Source of the DNA: Streptomyces sp. NBC_01210
Lineage (GTDB): Bacteria > Actinomycetota > Actinomycetes > Streptomycetales > Streptomycetaceae
DNA: 64,000 nucleotides
Reading direction: 5' to 3'
NCBI RefSeq assembly: GCF_036010325.1
Contig: NZ_CP108549.1
Location: forward strand, 186,001-250,000
The notes below the pieces were generated by a model. That model was not told the DNA's origin and did not search any database. It saw nothing but the letters and a program-made list of their open reading frames with translations. Position numbers and translations under genes: made by a program. Below are positions 17,895 to 26,041 of the stretch, piece by piece; within the stretch, counting starts at the first letter, position 1; every line of letters begins with the position of its first letter.

Positions 17895-18824
17895 TTACCG
17901 TGAGCCCGACGCGCGAGACAAGGCGTCACCAGGCCAGACGCCCCGCTCGCGAAGAAGGTCGACAAACGCCTTCTCTGCGGCCGAGGACAGTCGGTCACGT
18001 CTCCGCACAAGACTGATTGCTCGCGGCGCCGGCGGCTCGGTCAATTCCAGCAACGCCAAGGTACCGAAGCGGATCTCGTCTACTACCGCGTGCTCAGAGA
18101 TGAGGGAGATCCCAAGGCCGGCCACCACGCACCGCTTCAGCGCCTCCGGTCCCCACGCGTCACATTGCGAGGCTGGGGCGATACCCCAGGCATGCAAGGC
18201 CCTTTCCTGGAGCTCGCGGGTCTGGGAGCCCGGCTCGCGCAGCACTATCAGCTCCCCGGCCAGCTGATCGGGGCTGATCGGCCCTTTGCGCGCCAGCCGG
18301 TGGCCAGGGGGAGCGATGACGACCATCCGCTCCTCCAGCACATGCTCTGCCATCAGACGCGGCTCGCGAGGCACCCCCGCAACCACGGCGACGCCGATGG
18401 CCCCCTTCAGCAGTTGTTCCTGAACGGCTTCATTGTTCCCGACGAAGAGGTGGCCATCGATTCCGGGATGGAGGGAGCGGAAGCGGGCCATCAGCTCCGG
18501 CAACAGGTACGTACCCACAGACGTGGAGCCTCCCACCACCAAACGACCCGTGGTGAGTCCGCTCAACTGCTGGACTGCGGCCACAGCCTCTTCGGCGAGC
18601 AGGAAGACCCGCTTGCCGTAGGCATCCAGCAGTTCTCCCTCGGGGGTGGGCCGAACCCGCGCTCCGGAGCGATCGATCAAGGTGGTCCGGAGCGACTCCT
18701 CCAGCCTCCTCACCTGATTGGAGACGGAGGGCTGGCTCATGTACAGCTTCTGCGCGGCAGCGGAGAAGCCATGGTGCTCCACCACCTGCATAAAGATCCA
18801 CAGCCGGTGCAAGTCGAGTGCCAC
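17895..18824 (-). CDS. phnR: LysR-family regulator, PhnR-like, cluster 2
   Basis: 309 residues from GTG 18824 (VALDLHRLWIFMQVVEHHG), the start homologous to that of the cluster 1 regulator; a TTG 45 bp upstream is possible but less likely. The winged helix-turn-helix spans residues 1-60 (QPSVSNQVRRLEE) and a two-lobed effector-binding domain follows (GRLVVGGSTSVGTYLLPEL, LREPGSQTRELQE). It is divergent from phnA 2. It is strongly similar to the regulator at 1-898 but clearly diverged, so the two could have different effectors or cross-regulate the two loci. The probable operator is at 18930-18944. Confidence 0.9.
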   Translation of the reverse strand: MALDLHRLWIFMQVVEHHGFSAAAQKLYMSQPSVSNQVRRLEESLRTTLIDRSGARVRPTPEGELLDAYGKRVFLLAEEAVAAVQQLSGLTTGRLVVGGSTSVGTYLLPELMARFRSLHPGIDGHLFVGNNEAVQEQLLKGAIGVAVVAGVPREPRLMAEHVLEERMVVIAPPGHRLARKGPISPDQLAGELIVLREPGSQTRELQERALHAWGIAPASQCDAWGPEALKRCVVAGLGISLISEHAVVDEIRFGTLALLELTEPPAPRAISLVRRRDRLSSAAEKAFVDLLRERGVWPGDALSRASGSR

Positions 18825-18929
18825 GTATCCCGGCCCTTCTGAGCCATTGATTCTAACGCTGTCGGTCAAATTACCGTACAGCGTTCATCTCATCCAACAC
18901 CTGTTCAGAAACCGTAAACCACACACTTG

Positions 18930-18944
18930 CTATAGCCCCCATAG
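18930..18944. promoter_or_regulatory. Putative LysR operator box, phnR-phnA intergenic, cluster 2
   Basis: CTATAGCCCCCATAG, of the CTATR-N5-YCATAR form, lies 106 bp from the regulator start and about 99 bp upstream of phnA. Position and form match the cluster 1 box at 1020-1034. Confidence 0.6.
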
Positions 18945-19042
18945 CCCGACTGCGGGTTCCCTCTCAATTTCGCCAACTGCTAGTCATTTCCTTAGGAAAG
19001 TCGGCCACGCGGCCACCCCAGACACACAGACCAGGGATTTAG

Positions 19043-20323
19043 ATGTCGAGCAAGCAAAAGAACGGCGTTAGGTACGACCGTGTCGAAGTCAACAGTCGTA
19101 CCTACCCGTGGCCCACGAGCCCGGTTGTAGTGATCTGCGTGGACGGCAGCGAGCCTGCTTACCACGAACGAGCCATCGCGGACGGCCGCATGCCGTTCCT
19201 GGAGCAGATGCTGGAGCGGGGAAGCGATCTCCGGGCGGATTGTGTGATGCCCTCCTTCACCAATCCGAACAATCTTTCGATCGCTACGGGCGTTCCGCCG
19301 GCCGTGCACGGCATCTGCGGCAACTACTTCTACGATGCCGATGCCGACGCCGAGGTCATGATGAACGACCCCGAGCTGCTGCGCGCCCCGACACTGTTCT
19401 CGGAGTTCTCAGCCCGAGGCGCGTCGGTCACAGTGATCACCGCCAAGGACAAGCTCCGCAGGCTCCTCGGCCGCGGTCTCAAGGGGATCTGCTTCTCGGC
19501 AGAGAAGTCCGATCAGCTCACTGTCGAGGACCACGGCATCGACAAGGTGCTGGAGCGCGTGGGCATGGACCTGCCATCGGTCTACAGCGCAGAGCTGAGC
19601 GAACTTGTCCTCGCTGCCGGGGTCGACGTGCTGGAACGCGACCGGCCGGAGCTGATGTACCTGTCCCTGACTGATTACATCCAGCACAAGCACGCGCCCG
19701 GCTCCAAGACCGCGAACGACTTCTACGCCATGATGGACGGCTACCTCGCCCAACTCGACGCTCTCGGCGCGGTCGTCGTCGTCACCGCGGACCACGGCAT
19801 GAACGCCAAGAGCGCCGCGGACGGCTCCCCACAGGTGATCTTCCTTCAGACGGTCCTCGACGGCCTCACCGCAGGCCCGCTCGGCACCTCCACGTCACGG
19901 GTGGTCCTGCCCATCACGGACCCCTACACAGTGCACCACGGGGCCCTTGGTTCCTATGCGACCCTCCACCTCCCCAAGGGCACCGACGTCGACGGGGTGG
20001 CTGCCGAGCTGCGAACCCTGGACGGTATCGAAGAAGTGATCGGCAGAGAGGACGCGTGCCGCCGGTTCGAGCTGCCGGCCGACCGCATCGGCGAGCTGGT
20101 CGTCATCGCGGAACGCAATACAGCTCTCGGCACGAGCCCGGACCGCCACGACGTGTCCGGTTTCACCGAGCCCCTCCGCTCTCATGGCGGGCTTACCGAA
20201 CAGCGAGTGCCCTTCCTCGTAAACCGCAAGATCACAGAACTGCCTGCAGGCCACCGGTTGCGCAACTTCGACGCCTACTGGGTGGCCACCGCTCTCGCGT
20301 CCGGCCAGCAGCCGCCGAACTGA
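19043..20323 (+). CDS. phnA: Phosphonoacetate hydrolase, cluster 2
   Basis: A 426-residue paralogue of the enzyme at 1140-2423, similar over the whole length. The PhnA metal and catalytic residues are all kept: Asp34 (CVDGSEP), Thr73 (PSFTNPNN), SLTDYIQHKH, VTADHGMN and LRSHGG. It splits phosphonoacetate into acetate and phosphate. Starts at ATG 19043, in the same register as cluster 1. The gene next downstream, the transporter, is nearly deleted here, so phnA is now followed by the transporter remnant and then the FAD oxidoreductase. Confidence 0.93.
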   Translation: MSSKQKNGVRYDRVEVNSRTYPWPTSPVVVICVDGSEPAYHERAIADGRMPFLEQMLERGSDLRADCVMPSFTNPNNLSIATGVPPAVHGICGNYFYDADADAEVMMNDPELLRAPTLFSEFSARGASVTVITAKDKLRRLLGRGLKGICFSAEKSDQLTVEDHGIDKVLERVGMDLPSVYSAELSELVLAAGVDVLERDRPELMYLSLTDYIQHKHAPGSKTANDFYAMMDGYLAQLDALGAVVVVTADHGMNAKSAADGSPQVIFLQTVLDGLTAGPLGTSTSRVVLPITDPYTVHHGALGSYATLHLPKGTDVDGVAAELRTLDGIEEVIGREDACRRFELPADRIGELVVIAERNTALGTSPDRHDVSGFTEPLRSHGGLTEQRVPFLVNRKITELPAGHRLRNFDAYWVATALASGQQPPN

Positions 20324-20354
20324 GCTCAACCGGTCTGGGCTCCCGCCACACCTC

Positions 20355-20536
20355 GCAAGGCGCAAGCACAGCCGCAGGCGTGGTCAAGGGCTGCGGATCG
20401 ATCGACGCGATCCTGGGCGGGTCTCCTGCCTGGTCTGCTGTCCGGCACGGTCCTCTTCTATGGATTCGCGGGTGCCGCACTTGTGGCGGCACTCCTCCTG
20501 CTCGCGCGCTGGAACGAGGTTGCCGTCAGCGCGTGA
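20355..20536 (+). pseudogene. GlpT-like MFS transporter, 3' remnant, cluster 2
   Basis: About 60 codons match the extreme C-terminus of the transporter at 2574-3908. STAAGVVKGCGSIDAILGG is in one frame. After an extra G near 20420 the next frame reads GLLPGLLSGTVLFYGFAG, AALVAALLLLARWNE and VAVSA before the stop. In the intact copy the equivalent is TAAGVVNGCGSVGAIFGG and so on. The first ~385 codons are gone, apparently by a deletion starting right after the phnA stop at 20323. Cluster 2 therefore has no working permease of this type. Confidence 0.92.
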
Positions 20537-20614
20537 CCCCCTAGCCGCCGCTCCGTGCGTCGCTCACCGGACGGCGCGCGGAGCGGCTCACCAACGTCCC
20601 GGAATGAGGTAGCC

Positions 20615-21745
20615 ATGCCCGACAACCACGTCGACACCGCCGTCATCGGCGGCGGCATCGTCGGACTCGCACACGCACTCGCGGCAGCCAAACGTGGCGA
20701 CCGTGTCGTCCTCTTCGAACGCGACGACTACTCCGTCGGTGCATCCATCAGAAACTTCGGCCTCATCTGGCCGGTCGGTCAGAGGCCCGGCAATGTCTAC
20801 GCGCGCGCTCTGAAGAGCCGGGAGATCTGGCTCGATGTGGCGGCGGAGAGCCACATGTGGTGTCGGGACGTCGGGTCCCTGCATCTGGCTCACCACCCGG
20901 ACGAGGAAGCCGTGCTGGAGGAGTTTCTCTCCACCACTCCGGCCGCCGTCGAGCAGGGTTGCCGCATGGTGACGCCCACGGAGGCGGCCAAGCGAAGCGC
21001 CGCAGTCCGCACCGATGGCTTGCGCTCGGCATTGTGGAGCCCCACCGAGCTCAATGTGGACCCGCGCCAGGCGATCCCGAGCGTCGCATACCACCTGATC
21101 GCAAAATACGACGCCGACATCCGCTTCGGCACCACTGTCCGCAACATCTCACTGCCTCGCGTCGAGACCACGGACGGTGTCTGGCATGCGGAGCGGGTGT
21201 TCGTCTGCAGCGGCAACGACTTCGAAACGCTCTACCCGGATACCTTCGCAGCCGCGTCAATCGTCCGCTGCAAGCTCCAGATGATGCGCACCGCTCGCCA
21301 GCCGGACGCCTGGCAATTGGGAGCAACGCTGTGCGGCGGCCTCACACTCTTGCACTACGACGCCTTCAAGCACTGCACATCGCTCAGCACCCTCAACGAC
21401 CGGATGCTCGAGGAACTTCCTTTCTGCCGAGAGAACGGCATCCACGTCCTCCTGTCGCAGACCGCCGACGGTGCGCTCACCATCGGCGACAGCCACCACT
21501 ACGCCAAGACCCACCACCCGTTCGAGGACGAACGGGTCAACGCGGCCATCATGCAATATCTGCGGACGTTTGCTGAGGCCCCCGACTTCGAGATAGCCGA
21601 ACGCTGGACGGGTATCTATCCGTCGGTCCCAGGAGCAACGGAACTGGTGGTCCAGCCAGAACCGGGCGTCACCGTCGTCAATGGCCTCGGAGGAGCAGGT
21701 ATGACACTGTCCTTCGGGCTCGCAGAGGAAAACCTCAGCACGTAG
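20615..21745 (+). CDS. FAD-dependent oxidoreductase of phosphonate catabolism (TIGR03364/PbfC-PbfD-like), cluster 2
   Basis: A 376-residue paralogue of the flavoenzyme at 3980-5113. It has the FAD-binding GGGIVGLAHALAAAKRG near residues 13-29, SVGASIRNFGLIWPVGQ, and the C-terminal GLGGAGMTLSFGL. Expected reaction: oxidative deamination of aminoethylphosphonate or an N-methyl derivative to phosphonoacetaldehyde. The start ATG follows GAGGT. It sits between the transporter remnant and a frameshifted solute-binding protein gene. The gene is intact. Substrate assignment rests on context and family. Confidence 0.85.
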   Translation: MPDNHVDTAVIGGGIVGLAHALAAAKRGDRVVLFERDDYSVGASIRNFGLIWPVGQRPGNVYARALKSREIWLDVAAESHMWCRDVGSLHLAHHPDEEAVLEEFLSTTPAAVEQGCRMVTPTEAAKRSAAVRTDGLRSALWSPTELNVDPRQAIPSVAYHLIAKYDADIRFGTTVRNISLPRVETTDGVWHAERVFVCSGNDFETLYPDTFAAASIVRCKLQMMRTARQPDAWQLGATLCGGLTLLHYDAFKHCTSLSTLNDRMLEELPFCRENGIHVLLSQTADGALTIGDSHHYAKTHHPFEDERVNAAIMQYLRTFAEAPDFEIAERWTGIYPSVPGATELVVQPEPGVTVVNGLGGAGMTLSFGLAEENLST

Positions 21746-21753
21746 ACGGCAGC

Positions 21754-21785
21754 GCTGGTTGGGCCCGCTTCCCTGCCCAACCAGC
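21754..21785 (+). terminator. Hairpin terminator after FAD oxidoreductase, cluster 2
   Basis: GCTGGTTGGGC and GCCCAACCAGC form a perfect 11-bp stem around a 10-nt loop, 9 bp after the stop. A second, shorter hairpin (GCCCCG/CGGGGC) follows near 21798-21820. The solute-binding protein gene downstream may therefore have its own promoter. Confidence 0.75.
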
Positions 21786-21963
21786 ATCACATCAAGGCCC
21801 CGACCCGGGCGCGGGGCTCTGTCCTGCCGGGTAGATGGCGCTCTCCGGGGCAGTTCACCACAGCTGTCGTCCTGATGGCCACGACACTGCTCGTCCTGCT
21901 CGCTGTATGCGCGGATATCCAGTACGTGTACCAAGACTTGTGCTTCTGGGAGAGCTCATCGTC

Positions 21964-22991
21964 ATGCACAACAGCCACCTCAAGCCGATTGCCGCCGTCG
22001 TCGGTAGCCTCGTGCTCGCCGTCTCCCTCACCGCCTGCGGCGGCACGTCCCCTGCGTCCGACGAGAAGGTCGTCACCGTCTACAGCGCCGCTGGGCTCAA
22101 GGGCGAGAACGGCGACGGCTGGTACGACAAGGTCTTCAAGGACTTCGAGAAGGAGACCGGCATCAAGGTCAAGTACATGGAGGGCGGCTCCGGCGAGATG
22201 GTGCAGCGCGCCGTCCGCGAGAAGTCCAATACGACGGCCGACGTCATCATCACCCTCCCGCCCTTCACCAGCAGGCCGACTCCAGCCTGCTCCAGTCGTA
22301 CGTGACCCAGGGCCCCGAGCAGGTCAACGGCGACGGCAAATGGACCTCGGTCGTCATCAACTACTTCTGCTTCATATATAACACGCAGGAGCTGAAGACT
22401 GCGCCCACCACCTGGGAGCAACTCCTGGACGCGCGGTACAAGGGCAAGCTCCAGTACTCCACGCCGGGCATCACAGGCGACGGGACCGCCGTCGTCATCA
22501 AGGCCATGCACGACTTCGGCGGCAAGGAGCCGGCGATGGCCTATCTGAGGAAGCTCCAGGCCAACAACGTCGGCCCGTCGTCCTCCATTTCCAAGCTCGC
22601 GCCCATGGTCGACAAGGGCGAGATCCTGGTCGCCAACGGCGATGTGCAGATGAACTACGCGCAGTCCAAGTCCAGGCCGAACCTGGGCATCTGGTTCCCG
22701 GCCAGGGAGGGCGGCAAGCCCACCACCTTCGCGCTGCCGTACGCAGCGGGTCTCCTCGCCAAGGCCCCGCACACCGAGAACGGCAAGAAGCTGCTCGACT
22801 TCATGCTCAGCGAGAAGGCCCAGCAGCAGGTCAGTTCGGTCGGCGGCGGCTTCCCCGCCCGCAGCGGCGCCGACAACACCACAGTCGGCCAGCTGCTGAA
22901 CGGCGTTGAATTCTTCGAGCCGGACTGGGAAGACGTCGATGAGAACCTCTCTTCCTATGTCGAAGCGTGGAAGGACGCAACTGAAAACTGA
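21964..22991 (+). pseudogene. Phosphonate-type ABC transporter solute-binding protein, frameshifted
   Basis: A lipoprotein signal with lipobox (LAVSLTACGG) starts at ATG 21964. It is followed by a family 1-like binding-protein fold (KVVTVYSAAGLKGENGDGW, KDFEKETGIKVKYMEGG) resembling the 2-aminoethylphosphonate binding proteins of PhnS type. At about 22267 one base is missing: the first frame ends soon after TLPPF, while QQADSSLLQSYVTQGPEQ resumes in the next frame and continues normally to the stop at 22991. In all about 342 codons, a normal length. No permease or ATPase gene lies nearby, so it was an orphan binding protein even before the frameshift. Cluster 1 has a protease fragment in this position. 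Confidence 0.85.
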
Positions 22992-23082
22992 GTCGTCCTG
23001 ACTGCCGACAGTCGCTTGCCGTCGTGGGGCGAAGCCTCGTCGCGCAATGGCCCGAAGCACGGCTCCGTCAACTGCGCGCACC

Positions 23083-23128
23083 CCGCTGTGGGTGGTGCCG
23101 CAACAGTCAGCGGCACCACCCACAGCGG
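23083..23128. terminator. Strong bidirectional hairpin terminator
   Basis: A perfect 19-bp stem (CCGCTGTGGGTGGTGCCGC and its complement) with an 8-nt loop lies between the convergent binding-protein gene and adk. It could stop transcription from both sides. Confidence 0.9.
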
Positions 23129-23167
23129 AGATGAGGAATTCGGTTTCACATACCCCGCGACACGCCG

Positions 23168-23845
23168 TTACGAGAGAGCCTCTGAGGCGGCCTGCAGTGA
23201 CCGGCCGTACAAGCCATCCACCACCTGCCGACGGACCTCCTCCACCCCCAGGGTTGCATCAATCCTGATCAGAATTCCTCCAATTGCATATCGATGAACC
23301 AACGGCGCAGTCATGTGCGAGTATGCGACAAGACGTCGGCGCACTATCTCCTCGCGGTCGTCCTTCCTCTGGCTCAGAGCGTTGCCACAATCGTCGCATC
23401 GTCCAGGAACCCGAGGCGGCGAGAACGTGACATGGCTGATGAGGCCACAGGCCTCGCAGTTTCTACGACCGGTGAGGCGTGCCAGGATTACTTCATCGGG
23501 AACTTCCAAGAAGACTGCCGCATCCAGTGGAGACTCATCCTCCGCGAGGAAGTCGTCGAGCAGCTGTGCCTGGCTGACCGTTCGCGGAAACCCATCGAGC
23601 AAGAAGCCCGACGCAGCGTCCGGTTCCCGGATCCGGTCAGCCATCATCGCGGTCGTCAGCTCGTCAGGGACAAGGTCTCCTGACTCAATGAAGGCCCCGG
23701 CCTTCTGTCCCAGCGGCGTTCCGCGTTCCACATGCATGCGAAACAGATCTCCACTGGAGATCGCTGGTATCGACAGGTCCCGGGCAAGGAAGCGTGCTTG
23801 GGTGCCCTTCCCCGCTCCGGGAGGCCCGATCAGGACTATACGCAT
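23168..23845 (-). CDS. adk: Adenylate kinase, cluster 2
   Basis: 225 residues from ATG 23845 (MRIVLIGPPGAGKGTQ). It has the P-loop, SSGDLFRMH, DGFPRTVSQ and a LID with two Cys pairs (CEAC and CDDC) of the zinc type. It converts AMP + ATP to 2 ADP. It lies 97 bp downstream of acs on the same strand, which fits AMP recycling during acetate activation. Paralogue of 5572-6234; both look intact, unlike several of their neighbours. Confidence 0.92.
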   Translation of the reverse strand: MRIVLIGPPGAGKGTQARFLARDLSIPAISSGDLFRMHVERGTPLGQKAGAFIESGDLVPDELTTAMMADRIREPDAASGFLLDGFPRTVSQAQLLDDFLAEDESPLDAAVFLEVPDEVILARLTGRRNCEACGLISHVTFSPPRVPGRCDDCGNALSQRKDDREEIVRRRLVAYSHMTAPLVHRYAIGGILIRIDATLGVEEVRRQVVDGLYGRSLQAASEALS

Positions 23846-23942
23846 GGACTCGCTCCAAACAGATGGTGTGTCGCCTCTATGACATGCCGGCGGCGCCAGG
23901 TCGCCGTTGACCATGGCGCCGCGAGGGCACGGAGGGCTTCTC

Positions 23943-25904
23943 TCAGCTCTTGTTGTTCGCGGTTGGGAGCCCATCCTTGATGAGGTGCATCACCGCGGGG
24001 TCGGTCAGAGTGGTGACATCCCCCAACTCACGGTTCTCAGCCACGTCTCGAAGGAGCCTGCGCATGATCTTCCCGGAACGGGTCTTGGGCAGTTCCGGCA
24101 CGCACAGGACCCGCTGAGGCTTGGCAATCGGACCGAGTGTCCGCGCGACATGAGCGCGCAACTCCCCTGCCAGTGGCCCGTCTTCGGGCACTCCGCCGCG
24201 CATGATGACGAACGCGACTATGGCCTGTCCGGTGGTGGCATCAGCGACACCGACGACCGCCGCTTCGGCCACCTGCGGATGGGACACGAGCGCCGACTCG
24301 ACCTCCGCGGTCGAGATGTTGTGACCCGACACCAGCATCACGTCGTCCACCCGGCCCATCAGCCAGATGTCGCCGTCCTCGTCCTTCTTCGCTCCGTCGC
24401 CGGCGAAGTACCGGTTCCCGAATCGCTTCCAGTACGTGTCGATGTAACGCTGATCGTCGCCCCAGATGGTTCGGAGCATCGCGGGCCAGGGCCGTTCCAG
24501 TACGAGGTAGCCGCCAACACCGTCCGGCGCTTCGTTTCCGCCGTCGTCCACCACGGTGGCCGAGATGCCCGGCAGAGGCGTCTGGGCGGCCCCGGGTTTG
24601 GTGACCGTGACGCCCGGCAGAGGGCTGATCATCATTGCGCCGGTTTCCGTCTGCCACCAGGTGTCCACGATCGGGCAGCGCCCGCCACCGATGTGCTCCC
24701 AATACCAGATCCACGCCTCTGGATTGATCGGTTCGCCGACAGACCCCAGCACACGGAGTGAGGTGAGGTCGTAATCGGCGGGGATGTGCTCACCCCACTT
24801 CATGAAGGTACGAATCGCGGTAGGGGCGGTGTAGAGGAGTGACACCCCGTATTTGGCGATGATCTCCCAGAAGCGGCCCCGATGTGGTGCGTCCGGGGTG
24901 CCTTCGTACATGACTTGGGTTGCGCCGTTGGCCAAGGGCCCGTAGACGATGTACGAGTGCCCGGTGATCCACCCCACGTCCGCGGTGCACCAGTACACGT
25001 CGGTCTCCGGTTTGAGATCGAAGACGGCGTGGTGGGTGTAAGCGGCCTGGGTGAGGTATCCCCCCGACGTATGCAGGATGCCTTTCGGTTTCCCGGTGGT
25101 TCCGGAGGTGTACAGGATGAAGAGCGGGTGTTCGGCGCCGAATGCGACGGGCGTGTGGTCCTCGGGCTGCCCCGCCAGCGCTTCGTGCCACCACTCATCG
25201 CGGCCATCCTTCATGGCAACGTCCTGTCCGGTACGACGGACCACCAGAACATGACGGACGTGCCCCACACCATCAAGCGTGAGTGCCTGGTCCACGGTGG
25301 GCTTGAGGGCCAGCTGCTTGCCGCGGCGATAGCCGCCGTCGGCGGTGATGACGACCTGGGCACCTGCGTCGGCGATCCGGGCCGCCAGGGCGTCGGCGGA
25401 GAATCCACCGAACACCACCGAGTGCGGCGCGCCGATGCGGGCGCAAGCCAGCATTGCCACCGCCGCCTCGGGAATCATCGGCAGGTAGATGGCCACCCGA
25501 TCGCCGGCGTGAACCCCCAGTGCTGTCAGGGCATGTGCTGCCTGCGCCACATCACGCTGAAGCTCGGCGTAGGTGATGGCTCTGCTGTCTCCCGGCTCAC
25601 CCTCGAAGTGAATCGCCACCCGGTCCCCCAGGCCGGCTTCCACATGCCGGTCGACACAGTTGTACGCGACGTTCAGCTCTCCGTCGGCGAACCACTTGGC
25701 GAACGGCGGACTGGACCAGTCCAAGGTCTGTATCGGTTCACGGCTCCAGGTGAGCCTGCTTGCCTGGTTCTTCCAGAAGCGGAGCTCGTCGGCATTCGCC
25801 TGGGCGTAGGTGTGCGCAGTGACGTTGGCGCCGTCGGCAATCTCGGCGTTTGGAGCGAATCTCCGCTCCTCCTTCAACAGATTGGCCACGTTTTCGTTGC
25901 TCAA
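23943..25904 (-). CDS. acs: Acetyl-CoA synthetase, cluster 2
   Basis: 653 residues, the normal length, converting acetate, ATP and CoA to acetyl-CoA, AMP and PPi. The adenylation loop YTSGTTGKPKGI, DVGWITGHSYI, the core WWQTETGA and the C-terminal acetylatable Lys in [15 protein letters not shown] are all present. The start is an unusual TTG (MSNENVANLL), supported by GAGGAG 5 nt upstream and by the homologous GTG of cluster 1. It lies downstream of the aldehyde dehydrogenase and upstream of adk. In this pathway it would recover the acetate released by PhnA. Its cluster 1 counterpart is a pseudogene. Confidence 0.95.
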   Translation of the reverse strand: MSNENVANLLKEERRFAPNAEIADGANVTAHTYAQANADELRFWKNQASRLTWSREPIQTLDWSSPPFAKWFADGELNVAYNCVDRHVEAGLGDRVAIHFEGEPGDSRAITYAELQRDVAQAAHALTALGVHAGDRVAIYLPMIPEAAVAMLACARIGAPHSVVFGGFSADALAARIADAGAQVVITADGGYRRGKQLALKPTVDQALTLDGVGHVRHVLVVRRTGQDVAMKDGRDEWWHEALAGQPEDHTPVAFGAEHPLFILYTSGTTGKPKGILHTSGGYLTQAAYTHHAVFDLKPETDVYWCTADVGWITGHSYIVYGPLANGATQVMYEGTPDAPHRGRFWEIIAKYGVSLLYTAPTAIRTFMKWGEHIPADYDLTSLRVLGSVGEPINPEAWIWYWEHIGGGRCPIVDTWWQTETGAMMISPLPGVTVTKPGAAQTPLPGISATVVDDGGNEAPDGVGGYLVLERPWPAMLRTIWGDDQRYIDTYWKRFGNRYFAGDGAKKDEDGDIWLMGRVDDVMLVSGHNISTAEVESALVSHPQVAEAAVVGVADATTGQAIVAFVIMRGGVPEDGPLAGELRAHVARTLGPIAKPQRVLCVPELPKTRSGKIMRRLLRDVAENRELGDVTTLTDPAVMHLIKDGLPTANNKS

Positions 25905-26041
25905 GGCCGCTCCTCAGTGCGGTGATGGGGCATCATGACGAGAGATCGACGGGCAAAGCCGGCCGCAGCGCGCGCTAAGGCGTCCCCGTCCGTCACACGG
26001 GCTGGTTGTCTGATCCCGGCGTTCATTGCGTCGCGGCCGGC

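Noticed and set aside
18883..18907. Pair of GTTCA repeats resembling a PHO box upstream of phnA 2; a similar pair near 14223
   Set aside because: Repeats are spaced about 20 bp, not in the 11-bp register of PhoP direct-repeat units, and the remaining positions match poorly.
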